Source: a virus | DNA: 25,401 nt | Direction: 5' to 3' (one strand) | IMG/VR virus record: IMGVR_UViG_3300049727_000180 | Location: 1-25,401 of that record | In this document: in pieces, positions 12,295-20,353 of the stretch | How positions within the stretch are numbered: position 1 is the stretch's first letter | Layout: each line of letters begins with the position of its first letter | The notes under the pieces: generated by a model | Told to the model about the DNA's origin: nothing | What the model saw: only the letters and a program-made list of their open reading frames with translations | Database searches by the model: none | Made by a program: the position numbers and the translations under genes

Positions 12295-14264
12295 CGATCT
12301 CCTTCCACCCCATCCGCGACTGGCGCAACAACCGTGAGCTCGCTCGTCGCCGCAAGGCGCAGGGCGAGAACGTCGCCATTGCGCACAAGGAATACAAGCG
12401 GCAGATGTTCACCATCAGCGACGAGGCCATGTCCTTCGCGCTGACTTCCGGTGAGGGTCGTCTTGAGCTTCCCCGCCCGAAGTTCGCGCTGACGCCCTAC
12501 GTTCCTCCCATCAAGAACCTGGTCTGCCCCGATGAGCACGTGCTGGCTATGGACGCAGCGGTTGGCCCTCTGCTCGCAGGGCACGGTCGCAACGGGCTCA
12601 TGTCGTATGGTGGGTTCCCGGGCTTTCCCTACCTCACCGAGCTGACGCAGATAACGGAGTATCGTGACCTCTATGAGAAGACCGCCGACGAGATGACCCG
12701 CAAGTGGATCGAGTTCCGCTCGGAGTCCGGAGAGGGCCGCGACGATATCATCAAGAAGATCAATCTGCGATTCAGCCAGCTGCACGTGAAGGAGTGGTTC
12801 AACTGGGCGGCCCGGACCGGGCGCTCAATGGGCCGCTCCCAGATCTTCATGGACTTCGAGGACGACGACGAAGAGCTGGGCACGCCCCTACTCATCCAGA
12901 AAGAGAAGATCAAGAAGGGCAGTCTGAAGCGGCTCAAAGGCATCGAGCCGATCGCCACCTACCCTGGTGACTACAACGCCGACGACCCGCTCGCGCAGGA
13001 CTACTATGAGCCGAGCACGTGGTGGGTCTACTCCAAGAAGGTGCACACCTCCCGGCTGCTGACGTTCATCCCCCATCCCCTGCCCGACCTGCTGAAGCCC
13101 GTCTACAACTTCTCGGGTATCTCGCTCTCCCAGCTGGCCCAGCCGTATGTGGACTACTGGCTGCAGACTCGGGACTCCGTGGGTCGCCTGCTCAAGAACT
13201 TCTCCACCACGGTCTTCAAGACCGACATGACGGGCATCCTGCAGGGGCAGAACTACGAGGGCTTCCTGCGGCGCATGAAGTTCTACACAGCGATGCAGAA
13301 CAACCAGGGCGTCTTCATGTGCGACAAGGCCACGGAGGAGATGAGCAAGGAGTCCACCTCGCTCGCCGGGCTGGACAAGCTGCAGGCGCAGGCGCAGGAG
13401 CACATGGCTTCGGTCGCGAAGACTCCGCTCACCATCCTCTTCGGTCTGTCGCCGGTCGGACTCACCGCGACGGCGGAGACCGACATCACCATCTACAACA
13501 ACCATGTCAACACCAAGCAGGAGTCGGACTTCCGCCGCCCGTTGGAGGCACTGACGAAGATCGTCATGCTCGACCTCTTCGGCGAGATCTACGACGACAT
13601 CACCTTCGACTTCGTCACGCTGGTAAGCGAGACGGAGAAGGAGAAGGCCCTGATGCGGAAGTCGGACGGCGACCGCGACGTCGCGCTGATTACGGCCGGG
13701 GTCGTGACGCCCGAAGAGGTGCGTGCCAAGGTGGCGGCAGATCCCGACAGCGGCTTCGACAACCTCGACGTCGACAAGCCTGAGGGCAAGTTGGTCGCGC
13801 CGCAGCCCGGTGGGACGAAGAAGGGCGGCAAGGCTGGCGGAAATCCCGACGCGGACTTCACCGCTGCGCAGAACAGCAACGACGCAATGCCCGATATGTT
13901 GCGCATTGCGTCTGACATGATGCTGGAGGACGCCCAGCGCGTGGCCATGGACGCAGGGCTGTGGGCAGGAAATCAGCACACCGGCAAGATCGGCGGTGAC
14001 GACGAAGATCCTTCAGTCTCGGCGATGAAGGCAAGCGCGGTTGCGCAGAAGGCCACCAACGTGGCCCACAAAACTGGAACCAGAGCGGCACACGAGCGGG
14101 CTGCCAATGCACACAGCCGCGCGCTTGATGCGCACAAAGCTGCTCTGGCTCCAGCCAACCGTGAGAACAAGGTCGTGCACGAGAACTACATCGACGCTCA
14201 CGAGGCCGCGATCGCGCACCACAAGATGGAATCGTCCCCGTTGCCCGAGGAGGTGGAACTGTGA
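12291..14264 (+). CDS. Portal protein, DUF1073-type, with Ala/His-rich C-terminal extension (657 aa)
   Basis: GTG 12291 overlaps the large terminase stop (GTGA). The first about 500 residues fit the DUF1073 portal family placed after terminase in many myo- and siphophages: GLMSYGGFPGFPYLTELTQI, then a domain with GRSMGRSQIFMDFEDDDEEL, then the stem/crown region SVAKTPLTILFGLSPVGLTA. The dodecameric portal forms the DNA entry vertex and binds terminase. Residues about 577-645 are an added helical tail rich in Ala and His (SAVAQKATNVAHKTGTRAAH, then ERAANAHSRALDAHKAAL), like the modules in two downstream proteins. DUF1073 has also been linked to Acb1-like names in databases; the position here supports portal. 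Confidence 0.85.
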   Translation: MTISFHPIRDWRNNRELARRRKAQGENVAIAHKEYKRQMFTISDEAMSFALTSGEGRLELPRPKFALTPYVPPIKNLVCPDEHVLAMDAAVGPLLAGHGRNGLMSYGGFPGFPYLTELTQITEYRDLYEKTADEMTRKWIEFRSESGEGRDDIIKKINLRFSQLHVKEWFNWAARTGRSMGRSQIFMDFEDDDEELGTPLLIQKEKIKKGSLKRLKGIEPIATYPGDYNADDPLAQDYYEPSTWWVYSKKVHTSRLLTFIPHPLPDLLKPVYNFSGISLSQLAQPYVDYWLQTRDSVGRLLKNFSTTVFKTDMTGILQGQNYEGFLRRMKFYTAMQNNQGVFMCDKATEEMSKESTSLAGLDKLQAQAQEHMASVAKTPLTILFGLSPVGLTATAETDITIYNNHVNTKQESDFRRPLEALTKIVMLDLFGEIYDDITFDFVTLVSETEKEKALMRKSDGDRDVALITAGVVTPEEVRAKVAADPDSGFDNLDVDKPEGKLVAPQPGGTKKGGKAGGNPDADFTAAQNSNDAMPDMLRIASDMMLEDAQRVAMDAGLWAGNQHTGKIGGDDEDPSVSAMKASAVAQKATNVAHKTGTRAAHERAANAHSRALDAHKAALAPANRENKVVHENYIDAHEAAIAHHKMESSPLPEEVEL

Positions 14265-14473
14265 ACGCCGTCAGCGACAAGGAAGTTCTCCGCTTCTTCC
14301 GCTTCCACCTGCACCCAATGCTCGTGCACATCTACCTTGAAGCAAAGCTCGAAGTGCCCATTGAGTTTGACCACAAGATCGAAGGACCGCGCTTGGTCGC
14401 CGCGCTCCGGGAGCAGGGCTTCGCGACCCAGTTCAAGTCCCTCAAAACCAATCTCCCCAAGGAGAAGCTCTGA
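14261..14473 (+). CDS. Hypothetical protein (70 aa)
   Basis: GTG 14261 overlaps the portal stop (GTGA) and has the site GAGGAGGTGG upstream. The sequence MNAVSDKEVLRFFRFHLHPM, FDHKIEGPRLVAALREQGF and a basic tail (KSLKTNLPKEKL) suggest a small alpha/beta protein. No family is recognised. The position in the head operon points to a virion or assembly role, by context only. Confidence 0.75.
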   Translation: MNAVSDKEVLRFFRFHLHPMLVHIYLEAKLEVPIEFDHKIEGPRLVAALREQGFATQFKSLKTNLPKEKL

Positions 14474-14718
14474 TGAGCGTCTACGTCTTCCAGTGCTGCG
14501 GCCGCACCGTTCAGGTCGATCCCTCTTCTGCGCCGACTGTTCAGATGGCGCACCTTTGCCTCGGCGACATCCCCTGCGTGGGCACCGCCGTCTCCGTCAA
14601 CACCACTCTCCAGCAGGAGATGCAGGTCGGCATGGTCCAGACCGAGGCCGAAGTCCCGGGCACCACGACCGTCGTGGGAACTGACGACGGCACCTGCACC
14701 AACGGGGACGGGAACTGA
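14473..14718 (+). CDS. Small Cys-containing hypothetical protein (81 aa)
   Basis: ATG 14473 shares its A with the previous stop (TGATG), and AAGGAGAAGCT is the site. Residues 1-40 have FQCCGRTVQV and MAHLCLGDIPCVGTA. The rest is rich in Thr, Val and Gly, with an acidic tail. It may be a beta-rich structural or decoration-type protein. Not recognised. Confidence 0.65.
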   Translation: MSVYVFQCCGRTVQVDPSSAPTVQMAHLCLGDIPCVGTAVSVNTTLQQEMQVGMVQTEAEVPGTTTVVGTDDGTCTNGDGN

Positions 14719-14810
14719 CGAACTGACGAGCGAGCGACACAACTACGGTCGTCGCGCGATCTGACTAAGCACATAGGTTCAGCAGGAAAATTACGACGGA
14801 GGTAACAACG

Positions 14811-15131
14811 ATGAAAGACATTCGAGGCAGCATCACGCAGGACTCCAATCCTGAGGGGATCAACCAGTACACGGGTGCTAGTGGGCTGAAAGCGAAAGCT
14901 TCAGAGAAGACCAAGGTGGCACAGAAGGCCACCCACGAGGCAGAGGCGCGTGGGCGCAATTCGTCAGCGCACATGAAGGCTGAAGATCTTCACCACCAAG
15001 CTGCGTCAGCACACTTGAAAGCAGCAGAGCACGCGCCCACCAAAGAAGACGCAAAAGTTCACGAAAAGGCGGCGGAGCGCCACGAAAAGTTTGCTGACCA
15101 GCACAACCGTGTATACACGAGTAATCTGTGA
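14811..15131 (+). CDS. Ala/His-rich DSNPEGINQY module protein (106 aa)
   Basis: ATG 14811 follows CGGAGGTAACAACG after a 92-bp gap. Residues 10-20 read QDSNPEGINQY, followed by one long helical stretch of Ala, Lys, His and Glu (KASEKTKVAQKATHEAEARG, then QAASAHLKAAEHAPTKEDAK, then VHEKAAERHEKFADQHNRVY). The same motif and tail type occur three times in the 694-aa protease protein. It may decorate or scaffold the head, or carry a targeting or cleavage signal; the sequence does not decide. Its stop overlaps the following GTG (GTGA). Confidence 0.75.
   Translation: MKDIRGSITQDSNPEGINQYTGASGLKAKASEKTKVAQKATHEAEARGRNSSAHMKAEDLHHQAASAHLKAAEHAPTKEDAKVHEKAAERHEKFADQHNRVYTSNL
14841..14870 (+). repeat. 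DSNPEGINQY-coding repeat, copy 1
   Basis: Encodes DSNPEGINQY in the 106-aa protein. Its nucleotides resemble the three copies inside the 694-aa protein, but with several synonymous differences (for example GACTCC and CCTGAG). So the peptide is conserved rather than freshly copied as DNA. Confidence 0.7.
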
Positions 15132-16063
15132 CCATCCAACTCCACGCACCGGGACCTGATCCCGTCAAGCTCGCGCCGGTTCGCCCCAGCGCGGGCGTGC
15201 GTGCGTGGTACGAAAAGCAGCTGACGAAGCTCGTGGGCGAAATGTTCCGGGACGTCGCCAGTGAACTGGTCCCTCTCTACTCCCGCGCCGACCGCGAAGG
15301 CCCGATCACCTGGGCGACCTTCCCCCACGGCGAGATGAACCACAAGCTCAGCAACCTGGAAGAGAAGTGGGTCGAGATCTGCAACGAGCGCGCGCTGAGC
15401 ATCGCCTTCGAGGCCGTCTACATGGCACTCCGCCACCACGACCTGGCCTTCGCCGACGCGCTCAAGAAGGTCGGCATCCAGGTTCCCCCACCGACGGTCC
15501 TGGGCGACCGCACCGCAGTGACGATGGACTCCATCGCGGACACCGAGCACATCTGGCGCAAGTTCGCCGTCAAGTTCGATATGACCGACCGCCTCAAGCA
15601 GACGATCAAGAACCAGCTCAAGGACAACGTCGACCTCATCAGCAACCGGCGCATCAAGGACGGACCGAGCATCCCCAAGAAGGCGTTCGGCGAGATCCGC
15701 AAGATGGCGAAGGAGAGCATCGAGAAGGGCCGGGACGTCGTCGGATTCACCAAGAACCTAGAGGACCGGTTCGGCGTCACGCGCCGCCGCGCCGCGCTCA
15801 TCGCCCGGGACCAGAACAACAAGATGACGGCGCTCTTCCATCGCACCCGCCAGCTGGACTGCGGCATCACCGAGGCGGAGTGGCAGCATACGGGCGCGTC
15901 CCTCCACCCGCGCGAGGAGCACGAGGATTTTGACGGTCAAAGCTACCCGGTTGATGAGGGTCATGACTTTGACGACGGCTTTGGACTGGTGCTGCCAGGT
16001 GAGGCCATCAACTGCGGTTGTCTTTCATCGTCCATCATCCCAGGTTACAGGAGTGTCAAATGA
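15128..16063 (+). CDS. Phage head morphogenesis protein, Mu F/SPP1 gp7-like (311 aa)
   Basis: GTG 15128 overlaps the stop of the module protein. The C-terminal half shows the family pattern: RRRAALIARDQNNKMTALFH, then EAEWQHTGASLHPREEHEDF, and the closing LPGEAINCGCLSSSI (usually PG...NCRC). The N-terminal two-thirds is helical and basic. Members are minor head proteins found near the portal, needed for proper assembly or DNA ejection. The order terminase, portal, Mu F-like is standard. The stop overlaps the next start as ATGA. Confidence 0.85.
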   Translation: MTIQLHAPGPDPVKLAPVRPSAGVRAWYEKQLTKLVGEMFRDVASELVPLYSRADREGPITWATFPHGEMNHKLSNLEEKWVEICNERALSIAFEAVYMALRHHDLAFADALKKVGIQVPPPTVLGDRTAVTMDSIADTEHIWRKFAVKFDMTDRLKQTIKNQLKDNVDLISNRRIKDGPSIPKKAFGEIRKMAKESIEKGRDVVGFTKNLEDRFGVTRRRAALIARDQNNKMTALFHRTRQLDCGITEAEWQHTGASLHPREEHEDFDGQSYPVDEGHDFDDGFGLVLPGEAINCGCLSSSIIPGYRSVK

Positions 16064-16398
16064 GCGACCTTCAAGACAAGATCAAAGCAGACGAGGTGCA
16101 GCTCGCAGCCGATCAGGCTGAACTGGAGTCCATGGAGTCGGTCCAGGTGTCGGGTGAGGCCCCGGCCGACGTAACCGGGCCGCTCGGGTCCCTCGAGCTC
16201 CTGGACATCATCTCCAGCGCGCACAATGCGTCTGCAAAAGCCGCTGCGCAGCCGACCTTTATGAACCTGAACTCGGCTGCACAGTCCTGCATCGCTGCAG
16301 CCTATGCACTTCTGAACGCTGGAATGATGGATGAGGCCGCCATCTTCACCAACGAATCGCAGATGCATGAAAGGGCTGCGCGGTCTGCACCGCAGTAG
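16060..16398 (+). CDS. Ala-rich helical hypothetical protein (112 aa)
   Basis: ATG 16060 follows CAGGAGTGTCAA and overlaps the previous stop (ATGA). An N-terminal coiled-coil-like segment (MSDLQDKIKADEVQLAADQA) precedes a linker rich in Gly, Pro and Val. The C-terminal half is Ala-rich and helical (NSAAQSCIAAAYALLNAGMM, then DEAAIFTNESQMHERAA). Not recognised. It is the last gene before copy B of the control module. Confidence 0.7.
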   Translation: MSDLQDKIKADEVQLAADQAELESMESVQVSGEAPADVTGPLGSLELLDIISSAHNASAKAAAQPTFMNLNSAAQSCIAAAYALLNAGMMDEAAIFTNESQMHERAARSAPQ

Positions 16399-16421
16399 TC
16401 GGATTATTACTGACTGCCGCG

Positions 16422-16593
16422 TTACCGAGGTCCCAAACTCTATATACTCTCGCCCTCTCCCTTTTATATCTGTCTATTTCTACTGTACTACTTTTGAAAT
16501 ATTGGTAATTAAGTAATGGAGTAAATAAAGGAACCTCAAAGTCGCGACCTGTCTTGTTAGTGCAACTTTACCGAGTCCGGTTGACCACCGTAA
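16422..16593 (+). repeat. Intergenic control module, copy B
   Basis: Second copy of the module at 9838-10017. It begins TTACCGAGG, has AACTCTATA, an AT-rich pyrimidine stretch, 8-bp repeats AATTAAGT and AATGGAGT (16507-16522), and the core 16558-16593 (starts TAGTGCAACTTTACCGAG, ends TTGACCACCGTAA). The core lies about 70 nt upstream of ATG 16662. It probably restarts or boosts transcription of the capsid block. Confidence 0.8.
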
Positions 16594-16661
16594 ATGTTTC
16601 CCACCATGCAGCAAGCAGAAGCTCGTCGAACCTCGTCTTACGTATTCACACAGGAGTTCAC

Positions 16662-16895
16662 ATGTCCATCGCCCAGGACGCAGCAGTCAAAGCCTCGGCA
16701 GACGCCGACTCCATCACCGCGAAGGCCAACACCCTCAACACTTCACAGCTGCACTTCGCCGCGTACCAGGCGCACCAGGCTGCGAGCGCCGCGTGGAATG
16801 TCGCCGGAACCTCCACCGCCAAGGCCGCCATCGCACAGACGACTGCCACCAACCACCTCACAACCGCCAACTCGCTCAAGGCAGCGGGCAAATAA
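16662..16895 (+). CDS. Ala-rich small protein (77 aa)
   Basis: ATG 16662 has the site CAGGAGTTCAC. Nearly the whole protein is a low-complexity helix rich in Ala, Thr and Asn (MSIAQDAAVKASADADSITA, then QLHFAAYQAHQAASAAWNVA, then AIAQTTATNHLTTANSLKAA). It resembles the Ala/His-rich modules but lacks DSNPEGINQY. Being first after copy B, it may be made in large amounts; a structural role is inferred. Confidence 0.75.
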   Translation: MSIAQDAAVKASADADSITAKANTLNTSQLHFAAYQAHQAASAAWNVAGTSTAKAAIAQTTATNHLTTANSLKAAGK

Positions 16896-16908
16896 CAAGG
16901 AGAGAATT

Positions 16909-17226
16909 ATGTCCCTTCTGGACAGCGTCAACAAGATGAAGGCCAACGTCGAGAAGGCCACCGACATCATGCAGAACACGGTCGGCAAGCTCCACGCCGA
17001 GTACGAGGCAGAGCTGCCGGCGATCGCGGCCCTGGACCGCAGCGTGGCCTACTTCGGCGTCAACGAGGACGGGACCGCCACGGTGATCGAGTTCGACGCC
17101 ACGACCGGAGCGCCGCGCTTCCGCACCGTGCAGCCGCTGCCTGCTGACGCCACCACCGTCGCTGAGAACGTGGCACCGCTGGAGATCGCGGCGTCCGACG
17201 TCCCCACCGACGCGCCGGCACAGTAG
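16909..17226 (+). CDS. Hypothetical protein (105 aa)
   Basis: ATG 16909 follows AAGGAGAGAATT. It has an N-terminal helix (MSLLDSVNKMKANVEKATDI), a beta-like middle with an acidic surface (VAYFGVNEDGTATVIEFDAT) and an unstructured Ala/Pro/Val tail. Not recognised. It lies between the Ala-rich protein and the protease in the capsid block. Confidence 0.75.
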   Translation: MSLLDSVNKMKANVEKATDIMQNTVGKLHAEYEAELPAIAALDRSVAYFGVNEDGTATVIEFDATTGAPRFRTVQPLPADATTVAENVAPLEIAASDVPTDAPAQ

Positions 17227-17268
17227 CGTGTACAGACCCGGCCATCACGTCACCGAAAGGGCAGAACG

Positions 17269-19353
17269 ATGAGCATCACCCTGGCACTCGACAAGCAGTC
17301 CGCCCGCCGGATCGACGCCAATGGCTACCTGCACGTCGAGCCCAACCCGATCAGCAAGGCCACGGTCAATCCGTACAAGGGTTCGGAGATCCCGGGCTGC
17401 GAGCAGCTGGGTCTTGACCCCAACAAGGTCTACTACCTGCTGCGCGATCCGAAGGAACTGGAGAAGGCCGCCCCGACATTCAACAACCTCCCCATCCTGA
17501 GCAAGCACATCCCGGTCAGCAGTTTCGACATGGACAAGCCGGAAGTCAAGGCGCTCTACGTCGGCTCGACCGGGACGGACGCGGAGTTCGACGGCACCTA
17601 CCTCAACAACACACTGGTCCTGCATGCCAAGTCCGCCATCGACGACATCCAGGCCAGGAAGAAGCACGAGCTGTCCTGCGCATATCGCTACCAGCCCGAC
17701 ATGACGCCCGGCACCTTCGAGGGGCAGCATTACGACGGCATCATGCGTGACATTCAGGGCAACCACGTGGCGCTGGTCACGGAAGGGCGGGCAGGGCACG
17801 ACGTTAAGGTCATGGATTCCAAGAATGGATGTGCAAATGTGGTCGACTACCGGAAGGTCAGCACCGCGCTGGGTTTGGGCGCGACCGAAAAGGTCCGCGC
17901 CGTGCTGTTCGGAATTGACAGCAACCCAGAGGGTATCAGCCAGTACTCGGGCGGTGGCCATGCTGAGAAGGCTGCCGAGCATGCGGTAAAGGCCAAGGAA
18001 GCTGCAGCGCCTACTGTGAATAACCGTCGCGAAGCTGGGGCCAACTATCGTGGGTCTGTCAACGCCCAGAGCGACGAGGGTTACAACACCTCAGTCAGTG
18101 GCAGCGTCACCTCGAAGAGGGCCATGAAAGAGGGCACTACTGCCAAGCATGATCTGGCGGCGAGGGTTCACACGAGAGCAGCAAAGGAACATGAGTCACT
18201 TGGCAATAGGGAAGCGGCCGCACACCACTTGGCAGCAGCCAAGGAGCATCGCCTGGCCTCAGCCGAGATCGCCAAAGGAAAAGACGCGGCTATGGACGGC
18301 AGCATCACGAAGGAAGTGCACGGCTCGGACTACGAGACCGCAGAAGCAGCGGCCAAGTCCGCCGGCACGCTCGCCGGGATGCAGCCCACGCCCGAGAACC
18401 GCAAGCAGGCGGCGAGGCTCTCCCGCGAGGCCGCGCGCCTCCACCGCAGCGCCGGGTTCGCCAAGCAGGCGAAGTACTGGGACGAGGTCGCCGCTGAGTT
18501 CGAGAAGCCTGCCGGTGGCGCGAAAGACAGCAACCCGGAGGGGATCAACCAGTACAACAGCGCGGCCGCAGCAGCTAAGAGCGCGTCCAACAAGGCCGCC
18601 AAACTTTCGTCCACGACGAGCGAGCACGCCAAAGCGGCAGCGGCACACACAAAGGCCGCAGAAGCACATCGCAACGCCGCAGAAAAAGCCAAAGCAACGG
18701 GGAACAATTTTCCAGTGCGGGGCCATGAGGAAAAGGCAGCCTACCACGAGAAAGCCGCTGAGCTTGAGACTCGGCGGTCGGGCGGAGCGAAGGACAGCAA
18801 CCCGGAGGGGATCAACCAGTATTCTAGTGCTGCGGGGAAAGCACGTGAAGCTACAAAGAACGCGGCAAAGCTGGAGAAAGCAAACGCGCCACGGAAGGAT
18901 ATTCAAAATGCGCATCTAAAAGCGTGGACAGAACACACACGTGCCGCCAAGGTCGCGCCAACCGAAGAAAAGAAAGCTGTGCACACAGCCAAGGCAAGTG
19001 AGCATAATTCTGGCTATATCAAGTTCGGGAAGCCTGTGCACACGTCGCTGGGTCAAATTGCGCCATGGCACGATTCAATGCCAAAAGACCTTTCTTGTCA
19101 GGATTCGATCACCAAACGCGACGACGTCAGCGCCAAGTCCGGTGAGCGCGAGTACGGCGATGTGCAGTTCGCCGACCCCAAGAACAACAAATATCCTCTG
19201 GACACGCCCGAGCACGTGAGAGCTGCAGCCTCCTACTTCGGGATGACCAAGAACAGAAGTCAGTACGGGAAGGAGGACCAGACGAAGATCGACAAGCGCA
19301 TCAGCGCCGCAGAGCGGAAGTTCAAGCTCGGCAAGTTTGCCGAGGGTAAGTAA
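17269..19353 (+). CDS. DUF2213-type prohead protease with three DSNPEGINQY modules and a DUF6582-like C-terminus (694 aa)
   Basis: Residues 1-190 match the DUF2213 phage protease-like family: LSKHIPVSSFD (78-88), HELSCAYRYQPD (133-144) and GNHVALVTEGRAG (164-176). By analogy with prohead proteases, His80, Ser136 and His166 may form the active site. Residues about 215-600 hold three Ala/His-rich helical modules headed by DSNPEGI(N/S)QY (starts at residues 217, 420 and 509). The end (about 615-690, with KNNKYPLDTPEHVRAAASYF and RISAAERKFKLG) resembles DUF6582. The usual C-terminal part of DUF2213 proteins lies instead in the next gene. The protein may process the head and carry structural modules. 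Start ATG 17269, site AAAGGGCAGAACG. Confidence 0.8.
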   Translation: MSITLALDKQSARRIDANGYLHVEPNPISKATVNPYKGSEIPGCEQLGLDPNKVYYLLRDPKELEKAAPTFNNLPILSKHIPVSSFDMDKPEVKALYVGSTGTDAEFDGTYLNNTLVLHAKSAIDDIQARKKHELSCAYRYQPDMTPGTFEGQHYDGIMRDIQGNHVALVTEGRAGHDVKVMDSKNGCANVVDYRKVSTALGLGATEKVRAVLFGIDSNPEGISQYSGGGHAEKAAEHAVKAKEAAAPTVNNRREAGANYRGSVNAQSDEGYNTSVSGSVTSKRAMKEGTTAKHDLAARVHTRAAKEHESLGNREAAAHHLAAAKEHRLASAEIAKGKDAAMDGSITKEVHGSDYETAEAAAKSAGTLAGMQPTPENRKQAARLSREAARLHRSAGFAKQAKYWDEVAAEFEKPAGGAKDSNPEGINQYNSAAAAAKSASNKAAKLSSTTSEHAKAAAAHTKAAEAHRNAAEKAKATGNNFPVRGHEEKAAYHEKAAELETRRSGGAKDSNPEGINQYSSAAGKAREATKNAAKLEKANAPRKDIQNAHLKAWTEHTRAAKVAPTEEKKAVHTAKASEHNSGYIKFGKPVHTSLGQIAPWHDSMPKDLSCQDSITKRDDVSAKSGEREYGDVQFADPKNNKYPLDTPEHVRAAASYFGMTKNRSQYGKEDQTKIDKRISAAERKFKLGKFAEGK
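17917..17946 (+). repeat. DSNPEGISQY-coding repeat, copy 2
   Basis: Encodes DSNPEGISQY at residues 217-226 of the protease protein, the only copy with Ser in place of Asn at position 8. It follows directly after the DUF2213 core. Confidence 0.7.
18526..18555 (+). repeat. DSNPEGINQY-coding repeat, copy 3
   Basis: Encodes DSNPEGINQY at residues 420-429. Its DNA is almost identical to copy 4 (both GACAGCAACCCGGAGGGGAT onwards), suggesting internal duplication within the gene. Confidence 0.75.
18793..18822 (+). repeat. DSNPEGINQY-coding repeat, copy 4
   Basis: Encodes DSNPEGINQY at residues 509-518, 267 bp after copy 3, followed by an Ala/Lys helical stretch (KAREATKNAAKLEKANAPRK). Confidence 0.75.
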
Positions 19354-19375
19354 TCCCTTTCAACAAGGAGCCCAA

Positions 19376-20353
19376 ATGGGCAAGAAAATGATCACCCTCA
19401 CCCCCCAGGGGCACCGCGTCATGGGTGCCCTCGCCACCTACATCGTGCCGAAACTGGCCGCTGACCAGTCCCTCCAGAGCGTCGAGCTCGAGGCGCTGTG
19501 CAAGTCCATCTCCCCTGGCCGCTACGACCGCCAGATAGACGGTATCGTCGGCACCGTCAAGGAGCGCTTCGGTTCCCGCATCGCCCAGGACGAGTCCTTC
19601 GCGGACCTCCGCAAGGTGCTCAATGCCCTGATGCCATCCACCCTCGCCATGGACAAGAAGAAGGAAGAGGAGGCCGAGGACGAGGACGGAGAGAACGAGG
19701 ACGCGCTCCCCGAGGCGTTCAAGAAGAATGCCAAGAAGATGAAGAAGAAGGCCGCCGAAGACGAGGCGGAAGACGAGGACGAGGACGAGGACGACGAGGA
19801 CGACGAGGACGACGAGGACGAGGACGAGGACGAGGACAAGAAGGCCAAGGACAAGAAGGCCGCTGACGCCAAGAAGGCGAGGGACAAGAAGGCGAGGGAC
19901 AAGAAGGCGAAGGACAAGAAGGTCCCCGGCAACGAAGAAGACCTCGAAGGTCGCGAAGGCGACTTCGATGAGGATGACGAAGAGGGCGAGCGCAACGAAG
20001 CCAAGGACAAGAAGGCCAAGCGTGCGCTCGACTCCGCCATGGACTCCGCCCGCACCGAGGGTGCGGACCTGGCCGTGCGTCGCCTCGCCGCCCGCTATGA
20101 AGCGGCCGAGATCGTGAAGCCCATCGTCGGTAAGGTCAACGTCTTCGCCGCCGACTCCGCCGCCTCCATCTACAAGATGGCCCTCGACGCCAAGGGCGCG
20201 GACCTCGCTGGCGTGCCCAAGGTCGCCTACAAGGCGGTCCTCCAGACCCTTCTCAAGAGCGAGAAGACCACCCCCAAGGCCAAGTTCGCGCAGGATGCGG
20301 CCGTCACCAAGTCCCTGCTCGAGGAGTTCCCCAAGCTCCCCGGCCTGGCTTAA
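19376..20353 (+). CDS. DUF2213-associated C-terminal module with acidic/lysine low-complexity tract (325 aa)
   Basis: ATG 19376 has the site AAGGAGCCCAA. Residues 1-90 are globular (ITLTPQGHRVMGALATYIVP). Residues 94-215 alternate Asp/Glu-only runs (136-154) with KKARDKKARDKKAKDKK (166-182). Residues 215-300 (AARYEAAEIVKPIVGKVNVF, then DSAASIYKMALDAKGADLAG, then PKVAYKAVL) resemble the C-terminal region that follows the DUF2213 domain in single-chain relatives, as I recall them. So the protease and this part appear separated into two genes here. It may act as an internal scaffold for the prohead; inference. Confidence 0.75.
   Translation: MGKKMITLTPQGHRVMGALATYIVPKLAADQSLQSVELEALCKSISPGRYDRQIDGIVGTVKERFGSRIAQDESFADLRKVLNALMPSTLAMDKKKEEEAEDEDGENEDALPEAFKKNAKKMKKKAAEDEAEDEDEDEDDEDDEDDEDEDEDEDKKAKDKKAADAKKARDKKARDKKAKDKKVPGNEEDLEGREGDFDEDDEEGERNEAKDKKAKRALDSAMDSARTEGADLAVRRLAARYEAAEIVKPIVGKVNVFAADSAASIYKMALDAKGADLAGVPKVAYKAVLQTLLKSEKTTPKAKFAQDAAVTKSLLEEFPKLPGLA

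Noticed and set aside
11874-12785. Antisense frame spanning the terminase-portal junction.
   Set aside because: Mirror of two real genes, without a ribosome site or recognisable fold.
12888-13979. Long antisense frame over the portal gene.
   Set aside because: Composition is low-quality (Arg, His, Val, Leu runs), and the portal frame opposite is clear.
14719-14810. Possible promoter in the 92-bp gap before the 106-aa module protein.
   Set aside because: Short direct repeats (CTGACGA) and one ribosome site are present, but no convincing -35/-10 pair or match to the control core.
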